Shown: positions 33,145 to 42,758 of the stretch, piece by piece
Layout: each line of letters begins with the position of its first letter
Numbering within the stretch: the stretch's first letter is position 1
Assembly (NCBI GenBank): GCA_035433705.1
Contig: DAORVK010000004.1
Coordinates: forward strand, 42,478 to 106,477
Length of the DNA stretch: 64,000 nucleotides
Origin: CADEFQ01 sp035433705
GTDB lineage: Bacteria; Pseudomonadota; Gammaproteobacteria; Steroidobacterales; Steroidobacteraceae
Reading direction: 5' to 3'
The notes under the pieces: model-generated
The model's database searches: none
Told to the model about the DNA's origin: nothing
Seen by the model: the letters and a program-made list of their open reading frames with translations, nothing else
Translations under genes and position numbers: made by a program

Positions 33145-34163
33145 GCAAGCAATTTCGGGTAGCAGTGTTAGGTGCGACCGGCCTCGTCGGCGACACCATG
33201 ATCAAGGTTCTGGAAGAGCGCAACTTTCCGGTGAGCGAGCTCTTCCCGCTCGCGAGCAATCGCTCGCTCGGCAAATCGGTCGAATTCCGCGGCAAGCGCC
33301 ATCCGGTGCTCGAACTCGACAAGTTCGACTTCGCGCGCGCCGATATCGGCCTCTTCTCGGCCGGCAGCGACACCTCGCGTGAATTCGCGCCGAAGGCCTG
33401 GGCGGCAGGGTGCGTCGTGATCGACAATACGTCGGAGTTTCGCTACGAGGACGATATTCCGCTCGTCGTGCCCGAGGTCAATCCGCAGGCCATCTCGGGC
33501 TACCGGACGCGCGGCATCATTGCGAATCCGAACTGCTCGACGATCCAGATGGTGGTGGCTCTCAAGCCGATTCACGATGCGGTCGGCATCGAGCGCATCA
33601 ATGTCGCGACCTATCAGTCGGTGTCGGGCGCCGGCAAGGAAGCGGTCGATGAACTTGCCTCGCAGAGCGCCGCGCTGCTGTCGGGTCGCGAGGCCGAAGT
33701 GAAGGTGATCGCGAAGCAGATCGCTTTCAACTGCGTGCCGCAGATCGACAAGTTCGAGTCGAACGGCTACACGCGCGAAGAGATGAAGATGTTCTGGGAG
33801 ACCTGCAAGATCATGGGGGATGACTCGATTCGCGTAAATGCGACCACGGTGCGCGTGCCGGTGTTCTTCGGGCATTCCGAAGCTGTACACATCGAGACCC
33901 GGCGCAAGATTTCAGCAGGGGAGGCGCGCGCGTTGCTGGAAAAGGCCCCGGGGGTGACGGTGCTCGACGATCGGGTCCCGGCCGGGTACCCGACGGCGGC
34001 GACCGAGGCAGCGAACCACGACACAGTTTATGTCGGCAGAATCCGCGAGGATATCTCGCACGATCGGGGCCTTGACCTCTGGATCGTGGCTGACAACGTC
34101 CGCAAAGGTGCTGCGACCAACAGCGTGCAGATCGCGGAGATTTTGGCGCGCGACTTTTTATGA
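33141..34163 (+). CDS. asd: Aspartate-semialdehyde dehydrogenase
   Basis: Asd reduces aspartyl phosphate on the way to lysine, threonine, methionine and diaminopimelate. The 340-residue protein has the NADP-binding start VAVLGATGLVGDTMIKVL, the catalytic Cys in NPNCSTIQMV (~residue 132), and QSVSGAGKEAVDEL. The C-terminal dimerisation part includes a conserved His (FFGHSEAVHIET). Translation is coupled to aroC by a four-base overlap. The asd-fimV-truA succession is standard in gammaproteobacteria. Confidence 0.97.
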   Translation: MSKQFRVAVLGATGLVGDTMIKVLEERNFPVSELFPLASNRSLGKSVEFRGKRHPVLELDKFDFARADIGLFSAGSDTSREFAPKAWAAGCVVIDNTSEFRYEDDIPLVVPEVNPQAISGYRTRGIIANPNCSTIQMVVALKPIHDAVGIERINVATYQSVSGAGKEAVDELASQSAALLSGREAEVKVIAKQIAFNCVPQIDKFESNGYTREEMKMFWETCKIMGDDSIRVNATTVRVPVFFGHSEAVHIETRRKISAGEARALLEKAPGVTVLDDRVPAGYPTAATEAANHDTVYVGRIREDISHDRGLDLWIVADNVRKGAATNSVQIAEILARDFL

Positions 34164-34263
34164 GTCATAATGCGGCAACAAGCGGGTGGCGGCCGAGATT
34201 TCGGTAGTAACCTGTTGTATTTAATGGTGGAAATTGCTGCGCCGGGTTCGACGGGGAGTCAGA

Positions 34264-37197
34264 ATGATCGCTAAATCGCGGGTGCTGGCACTCGCTCTGC
34301 TGTTGTTGCCGCAGCTTTCCCTGGCCCTCGGCCTGGGGGACGTACGCCTCAATTCGCGCCTGAACGGGCCGCTCGATGCGGAAATCGAGCTGCTTGGCGC
34401 AACGCCCGAGGAACTGGCGACTCTCAAGGCCCAGCTGGCGTCGCGCGAGACCTTCGCCCGCTATGCGCTCGACTGGCCGGCGTTCCTCAGCTCCGTGACT
34501 GTCACCCAGGTGCGAACCGGTGATGGCCGCACCGTCCTGCGGCTGCGCTCGCAGGAGCCCGTTACCGAGCCTTTCGTGACGCTGCTCGTCGAGGTCAACT
34601 GGGCGCGCGGCCGCCTCGTGCGCGAATACACGCTGCTGATGGACCCGCCGGTGTTCGCACCGGGTGCGAGCGTTGCCGCAGCGCCCGTCGCCGCGCCGAC
34701 CGCAGGTACTTCCCGTGAGGGCGAGATTGCGCGTCCGGCACCGTCGCCCGCACCGGAGCGCGCACCGCGTGCCGCCGAAGAGGCCCCCGCACCGGCTGCG
34801 CAGGCGGCCACCGATGCGAGCTCCTATTCCGTACGGCGTGGTGACACGTTGACGTCGATCGCCGCCGGTCTCACCGGTGGCGCCGACACGCAGCGCATGA
34901 TGGTGAGCCTGTATCAGGGCAATCCTGCGGCGTTCGGCGACAACATGAGCGACCTGCATTCGGGCGCAGTGCTGCGCGTGCCGGATGCCTCCGCACTTGC
35001 CGCGATCAGCGCAAGTGAAGCGCGTGGCGAGGTCAGGCGCCAGTACGCAGCCTGGCGCAATCGCGCCGGCGCCACCGCGCCGGCGGATGAGCGGTTACGC
35101 CTCGTGCCGCCGAGCCAGGCGGGTGCTGGAACCGGCGCCGCCGATGCCGCAGCGAGCGCGCAGGTGGATCAGCTCAACGCGCGTGTGCGAGAGCTCGAAG
35201 GCCAGCTGAAGGAATCGAACGCACAGCTCGAGATTCGCAGCCGCGAACTCGCCGACCTGCAGGCGCGCCTCGCCGCCGCACAAGGTGCGCCACCGTCTGC
35301 GGCAACGCCACCGCCGGCGACCCCCGAGGCGACGCCGCCCGCGGCGCAGGCCGCGCCAGAATCGACGCCAGAGGCGACGCCTGAAGTCGCGCCTGCCCCG
35401 GCGGCACCGGAAGCGGCTGTCGAGGAGCCCGTGAAGAAGCCCGTGACGGCACCCGCTTCCGCACCGGTCAAGGAAGGGCCGTCATTCTTCGATACGCTGC
35501 GGGACCTCTGGTATATCCCGGCGCTGCTGATTGCGGCGCTGCTCGCGCTCGTCGCGTTTCGCAAGTGGAAATCCCGCGAGCAGGTCGATTTCGACAACTC
35601 GCTCGGGCGACTCGCGGAAGCCGGCGCCGCCGTGGCGGAGCGCCGCTCCGGCCTGACCGATACCGCGCGGTTGCGCAAACCCGTCGGCGACAGGGAAGAA
35701 GAGGCCTTCCTCGTAGAGGAATCGGGTCCGCACGAACGACCGCGCCTCGACGATTCGGGCGCGTTCCGCAAGCCCGCTGCGGTCGTCACCACCCCTGCCG
35801 ACCAGACGATCAGCGGTGAAACCGCGATCAACCTCGATCAAGGCGATCCGCTCGCCGAAGCCGATTTCCACATGGCATACGGCCTGTACGACCAGGCCGC
35901 GGATCTGGTGCGCATTGCAATCCAGCGCGAGCCGGCGCGTCGCGACCTGAAGTTGAAGCTTCTCGAGGTGTTCTTCGTCTGGGGCAACAAGGATCAGTTC
36001 CTCGCGACCGCCCGCGAACTCGCGGCTGCGCGCGCCGAAGCGCCCGCGGGCGAGTGGGACAAGATCGTGATCATGGGCAAGCAGCTCGCGCCTGAAGACG
36101 AGCTGTTCCAGCAAGCGGTGCCGGCCGGCGGCGCCATCGCGGGCGGCATCGATCTCGATCTCGAGGGCGGCCAGAACCGCGTCGATTACGATCTGCTCGG
36201 CGATCCGGGCGGCGAGGCGCCGCGCGCGGCGACAGGCGGTGTCGATCTCGATTTCAGCACGGCGTTCGGCGCCGATCCGCTGGGCGACAAGGACCCGACC
36301 GGCGAAGCCGGCGCGCTCGCCACGACCGGCGTTGGCGACGACCTTGATTTCGTGCTCGACGACCCGCTGCGTGGCGCCGATGACCGCAGCGGCAATACGA
36401 CGCGCGAGATGACGGCACAGATGCCGCCGGAAGCGACTGCCGAGCGTACGGTGCTGATGCCCGACAACATGGACGCGCCGACCGTGGAGCAGCCGACGCT
36501 GCGCATGGGCGAGAGCGGCACGCTGCGCGAAAAAGTGGATGTCGTGATGCGCCAGTCGGGCCTGTCGATCGACCCGACTGCCGAACTCGCCATCGATGAT
36601 CTCGGCCTCAACATCGGTCCCGATGCGGACGCCGAAAGCCCGGGCGATGCCCCGACCATGGTCGCGGGTCTCGATGCGCGTTCGCGCGAGATCATCGAGG
36701 AGGCCGAGCGCCGCGCCGGCGGGGAGGCCGATCACGCATCGACCACCGGCAGCTGGTACACGATCGAAGGTGCCGATCAAACGGGGACCAATCCCGCGAT
36801 CGCTGACGCGAATGCCACGGCTTCTCTCAAGGCGCTGCCGGATATCGCGGGCGAGACTTCGCGTCTCGCGGCCCTGAAGCCCGGCGTCGATGTCGATTTC
36901 AGCGCCACCGATGCCTTCGGCGGCTCCCGTACGGGCGTCGAGTTCGACGTCGGCGCGCCCTCGGACAATGATGGGGCGTTCGCCGCTACGCAGAAGATCG
37001 GCCCAGAGGATCTGGCGCTGCCTGACCTCGAACCCGTGACGATGAGCGAGGTCGGCACCAAGCTCGACCTTGCGCGTGCGTACATGGACATGGGCGATCC
37101 CGACGGCGCCCGCAGCATCCTGAAGGAAGTCCTGCAGGAAGGATCGGTCTCGCAGAAGCAGGAAGCCCAGCGGCTCATCGATACGCTGCCGGGCTAG
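34264..37197 (+). CDS. fimV: FimV family inner-membrane polarity protein
   Basis: FimV anchors polar complexes in type IV pilus systems and activates adenylate cyclase in Pseudomonas. The 977-residue protein has a signal sequence (residues 1-~22, ending LSLALGLG) and the FimV N-terminal domain (LGDVRLNSRLNGPLDAEIEL). A LysM peptidoglycan-binding motif follows near residue 185 (YSVRRGDTLTSIAAGL). A coiled coil (~300-340), a Pro/Ala-rich linker and one membrane span (~420-440, WYIPALLIAALLALVAF) come next. A long acidic cytoplasmic part ends in the FimV C-terminal TPR-like motif (KLDLARAYMDMGDPDGARSIL). ATG at 34264 follows GGGGAG; the ATG/TTG-type start ten codons upstream would spoil the signal peptide. 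Confidence 0.94.
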   Translation: MIAKSRVLALALLLLPQLSLALGLGDVRLNSRLNGPLDAEIELLGATPEELATLKAQLASRETFARYALDWPAFLSSVTVTQVRTGDGRTVLRLRSQEPVTEPFVTLLVEVNWARGRLVREYTLLMDPPVFAPGASVAAAPVAAPTAGTSREGEIARPAPSPAPERAPRAAEEAPAPAAQAATDASSYSVRRGDTLTSIAAGLTGGADTQRMMVSLYQGNPAAFGDNMSDLHSGAVLRVPDASALAAISASEARGEVRRQYAAWRNRAGATAPADERLRLVPPSQAGAGTGAADAAASAQVDQLNARVRELEGQLKESNAQLEIRSRELADLQARLAAAQGAPPSAATPPPATPEATPPAAQAAPESTPEATPEVAPAPAAPEAAVEEPVKKPVTAPASAPVKEGPSFFDTLRDLWYIPALLIAALLALVAFRKWKSREQVDFDNSLGRLAEAGAAVAERRSGLTDTARLRKPVGDREEEAFLVEESGPHERPRLDDSGAFRKPAAVVTTPADQTISGETAINLDQGDPLAEADFHMAYGLYDQAADLVRIAIQREPARRDLKLKLLEVFFVWGNKDQFLATARELAAARAEAPAGEWDKIVIMGKQLAPEDELFQQAVPAGGAIAGGIDLDLEGGQNRVDYDLLGDPGGEAPRAATGGVDLDFSTAFGADPLGDKDPTGEAGALATTGVGDDLDFVLDDPLRGADDRSGNTTREMTAQMPPEATAERTVLMPDNMDAPTVEQPTLRMGESGTLREKVDVVMRQSGLSIDPTAELAIDDLGLNIGPDADAESPGDAPTMVAGLDARSREIIEEAERRAGGEADHASTTGSWYTIEGADQTGTNPAIADANATASLKALPDIAGETSRLAALKPGVDVDFSATDAFGGSRTGVEFDVGAPSDNDGAFAATQKIGPEDLALPDLEPVTMSEVGTKLDLARAYMDMGDPDGARSILKEVLQEGSVSQKQEAQRLIDTLPG

Positions 37198-37211
37198 GAC
37201 CTCGCCCCGGC

Positions 37212-37994
37212 ATGCCGCGCATCGCGGTCGGCATCGAATACTTGGGAACGAATTACGTCGGGTGGCAGATTCAGGCGGGCCGGCGTTCGGTTCAGGGCGC
37301 AGTCGAGGACGCGCTGTCGGCAGTGGCCGATGAACCCGTGAGCACCACCTGCGCCGGTCGCACCGATGCCGGCGTACACGCACTCGGGCAGGTCGCACAT
37401 TTCGATACGCTCGCCTTGCGCGCGCCGCGCGCCTGGGTGCTCGGCGCCAATGCCAGCCTGCCGCCGGACATCGTGCTCACATGGGCGCAAGAGATGCCGC
37501 CGGCGTTTCATGCCCGCTTCGGGGCGGTTGCGCGCACCTATCGCTATCACATCCTCAATCGCAGCGAGCGTTCGGCGCTCGCGGCCGGGCGTGTCGCATG
37601 GGTGCACCGGCCGCTCGAGATCGCGCGCATGAACGCGGCCGCCGCACATCTCCTCGGTGAGCACGATTTCAGCGCCTTTCGTGCGACCGGGTGCCAGTCG
37701 AAGACGCCGCTGCGTCGCGTGACGGAACTTGCCGTCCGGCGTGAGGGCGATCACGTCACGATCACTGTGACGGCCAACGCTTTCCTGCACCACATGGTGC
37801 GCAATATCACCGGCCTCCTGATCAGTGTGGGACGCGGCGATGCCGCGCCGGAGTTCGCCGCCGAGGTGCTCGCGGGCCGTGACCGCACGCGCAACGCCGC
37901 CACGGCGCCGGCCGGCGGCCTGTACTTCGCCGCTGTGCGCTATCCGCGCGAGTTCGCCGTGCCGATGGGCGTTTCCGCTATGATCCCGCTCTGA
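37212..37994 (+). CDS. truA: tRNA pseudouridine(38-40) synthase
   Basis: TruA isomerises uridines 38-40 in the anticodon stem. The 260-residue protein has the catalytic Asp in CAGRTDAGVHALGQV (~residue 56). Family motifs TYRYHILN, FSAFRATGCQSKTPLR and FLHHMVRNITG are present. It lies 14 bases after fimV and one base before accD. In Pseudomonas and Xanthomonas trpF (and more trp genes) stands between truA and accD; here it is missing. Confidence 0.97.
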   Translation: MPRIAVGIEYLGTNYVGWQIQAGRRSVQGAVEDALSAVADEPVSTTCAGRTDAGVHALGQVAHFDTLALRAPRAWVLGANASLPPDIVLTWAQEMPPAFHARFGAVARTYRYHILNRSERSALAAGRVAWVHRPLEIARMNAAAAHLLGEHDFSAFRATGCQSKTPLRRVTELAVRREGDHVTITVTANAFLHHMVRNITGLLISVGRGDAAPEFAAEVLAGRDRTRNAATAPAGGLYFAAVRYPREFAVPMGVSAMIPL

Positions 37995-37995
37995 T

Positions 37996-38865
37996 ATGTC
38001 ATGGTTCGAGAAAATCATGCCCTCGCGGATCAAGACCGAACGCCGCACGCGTTCGATCCCCGAGGGCCTCTGGATCAAGTGCCCCACGTGCGATGCGGTG
38101 CTGTACCGCGCCGAGCTCGAGCGTAATCTCAACGTCTGTCCGAAGTGCAGCCACCACATGCGCATCGGCGCGCGCGAGCGGCTCGCGATGTTTCTCGACG
38201 AGGGCGAGGTGCTCGAGATCGGCGCCGATATCAGACCTGAGGATCCGCTCAGGTTCAAGGACAGCAAGCGTTACCGGGACCGGCTCACATCGGCGCAGAA
38301 GAATACCGGCGAGAACGACGCCCTGATCGCGGTCGCCGGCAAGCTCCTCGGGGTCGACGTGGTCGCGTGCGCGTTCGAGTTCCGCTTCCTCGGAGGCTCG
38401 ATGGGCTCGGTGGTCGGTGAGCGCTTCAAGCGCGCAGTCGACTATTGCATCGAGAACCGGGCGGCGCTCGTCTGCTTTTCCTCGAGCGGCGGGGCGCGCA
38501 TGCAGGAGGCGCTCTATTCGCTGTTGCAAATGGCGAAGACGAGTGCGGCGCTGGCGCGACTGGCGCGCGAGCACCTGCCATTCATTTCCGTGCTGACCGA
38601 CCCCACCACGGGCGGGGTGTCGGCGAGCCTCGCGATGCTCGGCGACCTGAACGTCGCCGAGCCGCGCGCGTTGATCGGATTCGCGGGCCCGCGGGTGATC
38701 CAGCAAACCGTGCGCGAGACGCTGCCCGAGGGCTTCCAGCGGAGCGAATTCCTGCTCGAGCACGGTGCGATCGACATGATTGTCGACCGGCGCGACATGC
38801 GCGAGCGGCTCGGCGCCGCGATCCGTCTGCTGCTGAAGCTTCCGCCCGCGGCCACTGTCGCCTGA
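37996..38865 (+). CDS. accD: Acetyl-CoA carboxylase carboxyltransferase subunit beta
   Basis: AccD with AccA transfers the carboxyl group from biotin to acetyl-CoA, the first step of fatty acid synthesis. The 289-residue protein has the N-terminal zinc ribbon (CPTCDAVLYRAELERN and CPKCSHHMR). The crotonase-like body contains FSSSGGARMQEA and TTGGVSASLAMLGDLN. The start WFEKIMPSRI is typical of AccD. It follows truA by one base. Confidence 0.97.
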   Translation: MSWFEKIMPSRIKTERRTRSIPEGLWIKCPTCDAVLYRAELERNLNVCPKCSHHMRIGARERLAMFLDEGEVLEIGADIRPEDPLRFKDSKRYRDRLTSAQKNTGENDALIAVAGKLLGVDVVACAFEFRFLGGSMGSVVGERFKRAVDYCIENRAALVCFSSSGGARMQEALYSLLQMAKTSAALARLAREHLPFISVLTDPTTGGVSASLAMLGDLNVAEPRALIGFAGPRVIQQTVRETLPEGFQRSEFLLEHGAIDMIVDRRDMRERLGAAIRLLLKLPPAATVA

Positions 38866-38887
38866 CCCGGCTCGCGTGACTCCACCC

Positions 38888-40138
38888 ATGCGCACGCTCG
38901 CCGGGTGGCTCGAGCTGCAGCAGCACGCCCACCCCCGCAGCATCGATCTCGGGCTTGTGCGCGTGCGCCGCGTCGCGTGTGCACTCGGCCTCGAGCGCGC
39001 GCAGGTACCGACTTTCACCGTCGGTGGCACCAACGGCAAGGGTTCGACCGTCGCGCTGCTCGACGCGATGCTGCGCGCCGCCGGTCTTTCGACCGGCGCG
39101 TTCAGCTCGCCGCATCTCGTGCGCTACAACGAGCGCATCCGCGTCGGCGGCACCGAGGCCTCCGATGACGAGCTTGCCCTCGCGTTCGAGACCATCGAGC
39201 GTGCACGCGGCGACACAACCCTCACGTATTTCGAGTTCAGTACGCTCGCGGCGCTCCTGGTGTTCCGTCGCCGCGGAGTTGCGGCGCAGGTGCTCGAGGT
39301 CGGACTCGGGGGCCGCCTCGATGCGACCAACCTGGTGGATGCAGATGTCGCCGTACTGTGCTCGGTCGGCGCTGATCACCACGAATGGCTCGGCCCGACG
39401 CTCGAGGACATCGGTCGCGAGAAGGCCGGCATCTTTCGCCGGGGCCGCCCTGCCGTGCTCGGGACGTCCAGGCTGCCCGTGAGCGTGTTCACGGAGATCG
39501 AACGCATCGGTGCGGTGGCGCGGACCGCGCGACGCGACTTCGATTGGGAGATCCACGGCGAGCGCTGGGAATGGCGTTCCGCGCGCCGCACCCTGGCCGA
39601 TCTGCCGCGACCCGCACTCGCAGGCGCCACGCAGTTCGGCAACGCCGCGACCGCGATTGCGGCGCTCGATGCGAGCACCCTTGCCGTATCGCGGGAGGCG
39701 GTAGCCCAGGGTCTCGGGCAAGTGCGGCTCCAGGGCCGCTTCCAGATCGTGCCGGGCGAGGTCGAGTGGATTCTCGACGTCGCGCACAATGCGCCTGCGG
39801 CCGCCGAGCTCGCCCGCGAGCTTGCGGCTCGCCCCATCCCGGGACGCACGCTGGCGGTGGCAGGCTTTCTCGACGACAAGGATGTGGCCTCCATTGGCCT
39901 TGTGCTGCGAGGCCAGGTTGACGAGTGGGTGCTGACGACGTTGCCGCCGCCACGTGGGCTCGATGCCGGAAGCGTCGTCGCGCGGCTGCGGCTCGAAGCG
40001 GCGCCGCTTGCGACCTGCGCTTCGGTTGCAGAGGCCTGCGCGCGCGCGCGCGCGTTGGCGCGACCCGGCGATCGCATCGTCGTATTCGGTTCGTTCCATG
40101 TCGTGGGGCCGGCACTCGAATGGCTTCGGCTATACTGA
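38888..40138 (+). CDS. folC: Bifunctional dihydrofolate/folylpolyglutamate synthase
   Basis: FolC adds glutamate to dihydropteroate and to folates. The 416-residue protein has the ATP loop TVGGTNGKGSTVALLD and the folate-side SSPHLVRYNERIRVGG. The Mur-ligase-type central region includes GLGGRLDATNLVDADVAVL and HHEWLGPTLEDIGREKAGIF. The start is either ATG at 38888 or GTG at 38876, four codons earlier; neither has a Shine-Dalgarno. It is in the conserved order accD-folC-dedD-cvpA-purF. It contains a run of alternating GC near 40038-40054. Confidence 0.95.
   Translation: MRTLAGWLELQQHAHPRSIDLGLVRVRRVACALGLERAQVPTFTVGGTNGKGSTVALLDAMLRAAGLSTGAFSSPHLVRYNERIRVGGTEASDDELALAFETIERARGDTTLTYFEFSTLAALLVFRRRGVAAQVLEVGLGGRLDATNLVDADVAVLCSVGADHHEWLGPTLEDIGREKAGIFRRGRPAVLGTSRLPVSVFTEIERIGAVARTARRDFDWEIHGERWEWRSARRTLADLPRPALAGATQFGNAATAIAALDASTLAVSREAVAQGLGQVRLQGRFQIVPGEVEWILDVAHNAPAAAELARELAARPIPGRTLAVAGFLDDKDVASIGLVLRGQVDEWVLTTLPPPRGLDAGSVVARLRLEAAPLATCASVAEACARARALARPGDRIVVFGSFHVVGPALEWLRLY
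40131..40136 (+). promoter_or_regulatory. -10-like hexamer TATACT before the SPOR-domain gene
   Basis: TATACT at the very end of folC lies nine bases before the GTG at 40146. There is no Shine-Dalgarno. It may drive dedD-cvpA-purF independently of accD-folC. Confidence 0.4.
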
Positions 40139-40145
40139 ATTCGGC

Positions 40146-40718
40146 GTGAACAAGCAGTTCAAAGAGCGGCTCACCGGGGCCGTGATCCTCGTCGTCTTCG
40201 TCGTGATCGTCGTGCCCGCGCTCCTTTCCGGCCCGCCGCATCCGGCCGCACCCGCGGCGACGGCCGGTGTCGAGGGGCCACCCTTGCGTTCCTACACGAT
40301 CGACCTGACGGAACCAGCGGGCACACAGCCTCCCATCACTCCGATGACGGTGGCGCCTCCGCCAGCGCCTGGCGCAGAGTCCGCACCCATACCCGCGCCG
40401 CTTCCCACACCAGCCCCAGCGCCGGCGCCTGAGTCGGCCCCAGCGCCGGCTCAGGCGCCCGTGGCCGAGTCTCGCCCCGCGTCGGTCGAAACCGGTTTCG
40501 CGGTACAGATCGGCAGTTTCGCGAGTCGCGCCAATGCCGAGGGTCTCGTAGTGAAACTGGGCAAGGGAGGGTTTCCTGCTTTCATCTCGCCCACGGGAAA
40601 CGGCAGGAAGCTGTATCGCGTTCGGGTAGGCCCCGTGGCCGATCGAGCCAGCGCGCAGCAGCTTGCCGCGCGTCTCGCCGAGGCGGGGCAGCCGGGGAAA
40701 GTCGTCGATCATCCGTAA
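40146..40718 (+). CDS. dedD: SPOR-domain inner-membrane protein (DedD-like)
   Basis: DedD-type proteins sit at the division septum and bind denuded peptidoglycan through a SPOR domain. The 190-residue product starts with GTG (VNKQFKERLTGAVIL) and has one membrane span (~residues 9-28). A Pro/Ala-rich periplasmic linker (to ~115) and a C-terminal SPOR domain (~118-190, FAVQIGSFASRANAEGLVVKL ... LYRVRVGPVADRASAQQLAARL) follow. Position between folC and cvpA is where dedD lies in E. coli and Pseudomonas. The linker is repetitive (APAPAPES-type). Confidence 0.9.
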   Translation: MNKQFKERLTGAVILVVFVVIVVPALLSGPPHPAAPAATAGVEGPPLRSYTIDLTEPAGTQPPITPMTVAPPPAPGAESAPIPAPLPTPAPAPAPESAPAPAQAPVAESRPASVETGFAVQIGSFASRANAEGLVVKLGKGGFPAFISPTGNGRKLYRVRVGPVADRASAQQLAARLAEAGQPGKVVDHP

Positions 40719-40760
40719 CCCGGGTTTTTCTGCACTGTCACTTGTACAATTGAGCGGAAC

Positions 40761-41243
40761 ATGACGCCAACGGACTACGTTCTGATCGGCATAGTGGCGA
40801 TCTCGGCGATCGTCGGACTCTTTCGGGGGCTCGTACGCGAAGTCATCGCCGTCGTGACCTGGGTCGCGGCGCTGTGGCTCGCATGGCACTATGGGCCCGA
40901 GCTCGAGCCGCAGCTCGGCGGCCTGCTCGAGGCTCCCGCGGCGCGTCCCTGGGCGGCGCGCGCGATCATCTTCTTCGTCGTGCTGCTCGCCGGCACGCTC
41001 ACGGCGTGGCTCGTGGGCTACTTCACGCGCATTTCGCTGGTGATGAGCATCGATCGCATGTTCGGTTTCTTCTTCGGGCTGCTGCGCGGCGTCGTCGTGG
41101 TCGGGGCGCTCGTGATCCTCGGTCAGACGGTGGAGATCGACCGGGACGCGTGGTGGCAGAACGCCAGGCTGAGGGGTCCGGCCGAGAGTGTTGCGGGCGG
41201 CTTGCGCACGATCGTCGGCGACCATTTGCCGGGGGAGAACTAG
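40761..41243 (+). CDS. cvpA: CvpA family membrane protein
   Basis: CvpA is a small inner-membrane protein first linked to colicin V production; its biochemical role is unsettled. The 160-residue protein has four predicted hydrophobic segments (about 5-22, 28-46, 64-84 and 103-121). Family residues such as GLFRGLVREVIAVVTWVAALW are present. TACAAT ends ten bases before the ATG. purF follows three bases after the stop, as in most gammaproteobacteria. Confidence 0.93.
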   Translation: MTPTDYVLIGIVAISAIVGLFRGLVREVIAVVTWVAALWLAWHYGPELEPQLGGLLEAPAARPWAARAIIFFVVLLAGTLTAWLVGYFTRISLVMSIDRMFGFFFGLLRGVVVVGALVILGQTVEIDRDAWWQNARLRGPAESVAGGLRTIVGDHLPGEN

Positions 41244-41246
41244 CTC

Positions 41247-42758
41247 ATGTGCGGCATCGTCGGCATCGTGGGCACCGGTCTCGTCAACCAGCGACTCTAC
41301 GATGCGCTCACCGTCCTTCAGCATCGCGGCCAGGACGCCGCGGGCATCGTCACTTCGAGCGAGGGCGAGCTTTGCGTGCGCAAGGGCAGCGGTCTCGTGC
41401 GCGATGTGTTTCAGCAGCACCACATGCTCGAACTGCGCGGCAACGTCGGCATCGCGCACGTGCGTTATCCCACCGCCGGATGCGAAGGGGTCGCCGAGGC
41501 GCAGCCGTTCTACGTCAACGCGCCTTATGGCATCTGCCTCGGGCACAACGGCAACCTGACCAACGCTGCCGAGCTCGCCGAAGTGCTCACGCGCGAGGAC
41601 CGGCGGCACCTCAACACCTCGTCCGATTCCGAAGTGCTGCTCAACGTGTTCGCCTCCGAGCTGCAGCGCGTAGGTACGCCGCGCGTCACGCCCGCGGATA
41701 TCTTCGCAGCACTCACCGCGGTCTATCGCCGTTGCCGCGGCGGGTACGCTGCAGTGGCGATGCTGATCGGCCACGGCATCGTGGGTTTTCGCGACCCGAA
41801 CGGCATCCGCCCGCTCGTGCTCGGCACCCGTGATACGCCGAAGGGCGTCGAGTGGATGCTCGCATCCGAGAGTGTCGCGCTGACCGGCCTTGGCTTTCGC
41901 TTCGTGCGTGACGTCGGCCCTGGTGAAGCCGTATTCATCGACGAGCAGGGACGGCTGCACTCGCAGCAGCTCGCCGTGGCCGCGCGCCATACGCCCTGTA
42001 TCTTCGAGTACGTATACTTTGCGCGCCCCGATTCGATCATCGACAACGTGTCGGTGTACCGCGCGCGCATGCGCATGGGCGAGAAGCTCGCCGAGCGCAT
42101 CCGCCGCGAACGCCCCGATCACGACATCGAAGTCGTGATCCCGATTCCGGACACGTCGCGCACCGCAGCGTTGCAGGTCGCGCAGATCCTCGGGCTCAAG
42201 TATCGCGAAGGCTTCAACAAGAACCGCTACATCGGCCGCACGTTCATCATGCCGGGGCAGGAGCAGCGTGAACGGTCGGTGCGTCGCAAGCTGAACGCGA
42301 TCGATTTCGAGTTCCGCGGCAAGGTGGTGCTGCTCGTCGATGATTCCATCGTGCGCGGCACAACCTCGGCGCAGATCATCGAGCTTGCGCGCGAGGCGGG
42401 CGCGCGCAAGGTGTACTTCGCCTCGGCGGCGCCGCCGGTGCGCTATCCGAACGTCTACGGCATCGACATGCCGGCGGCGGATGAGCTCGTGGCCAATGGC
42501 CGCAGCGTCGCTGAGGTCGCGAAGGCGATCGGCGCGGACTGGCTCGTCTACCAGACGCTCGAGGACCTCGTGCAGGCCTGCCAGCACGACATCGCGAAGA
42601 TCACCGAGTTCGACACCTCGTGTTTTTCGGGCGAGTACGTCACCGGCGACGTCACGCCCGAATACCTCGAGCGGCTGCGCCTCGAGCGCTCGGACGCCGC
42701 CAAGACCCATCGCAGAAACGGCGAGCGCTCGGGCCTCAAGGTCGTTCGGGGCGGGTGA
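41247..42758 (+). CDS. purF: Amidophosphoribosyltransferase
   Basis: PurF makes phosphoribosylamine, the committed step of purine synthesis. The 503-residue protein starts MCGIVGIVG, so processing leaves the catalytic N-terminal Cys of the glutaminase domain. The PRPP loop is VLLVDDSIVRGTTSAQII (~residues 363-380). A GGGGGAGAAC stretch provides the ribosome binding site. The stop overlaps the next start (GTGA), coupling it to the glycerate kinase gene. In Pseudomonas metZ follows purF; here it does not. Confidence 0.97.
   Translation: MCGIVGIVGTGLVNQRLYDALTVLQHRGQDAAGIVTSSEGELCVRKGSGLVRDVFQQHHMLELRGNVGIAHVRYPTAGCEGVAEAQPFYVNAPYGICLGHNGNLTNAAELAEVLTREDRRHLNTSSDSEVLLNVFASELQRVGTPRVTPADIFAALTAVYRRCRGGYAAVAMLIGHGIVGFRDPNGIRPLVLGTRDTPKGVEWMLASESVALTGLGFRFVRDVGPGEAVFIDEQGRLHSQQLAVAARHTPCIFEYVYFARPDSIIDNVSVYRARMRMGEKLAERIRRERPDHDIEVVIPIPDTSRTAALQVAQILGLKYREGFNKNRYIGRTFIMPGQEQRERSVRRKLNAIDFEFRGKVVLLVDDSIVRGTTSAQIIELAREAGARKVYFASAAPPVRYPNVYGIDMPAADELVANGRSVAEVAKAIGADWLVYQTLEDLVQACQHDIAKITEFDTSCFSGEYVTGDVTPEYLERLRLERSDAAKTHRRNGERSGLKVVRGG

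Noticed and set aside
40038..40054. Alternating GC run inside folC
   Set aside because: It stays in frame as an Ala/Arg-rich stretch and is expected by chance at this GC content.
39489..42710. 1073-codon open frame on the minus strand opposite folC, dedD, cvpA and purF
   Set aside because: It runs opposite four well-recognised genes, has the repetitive Arg/His/Asp-rich composition of antisense frames in GC-rich DNA, and shows no domain.
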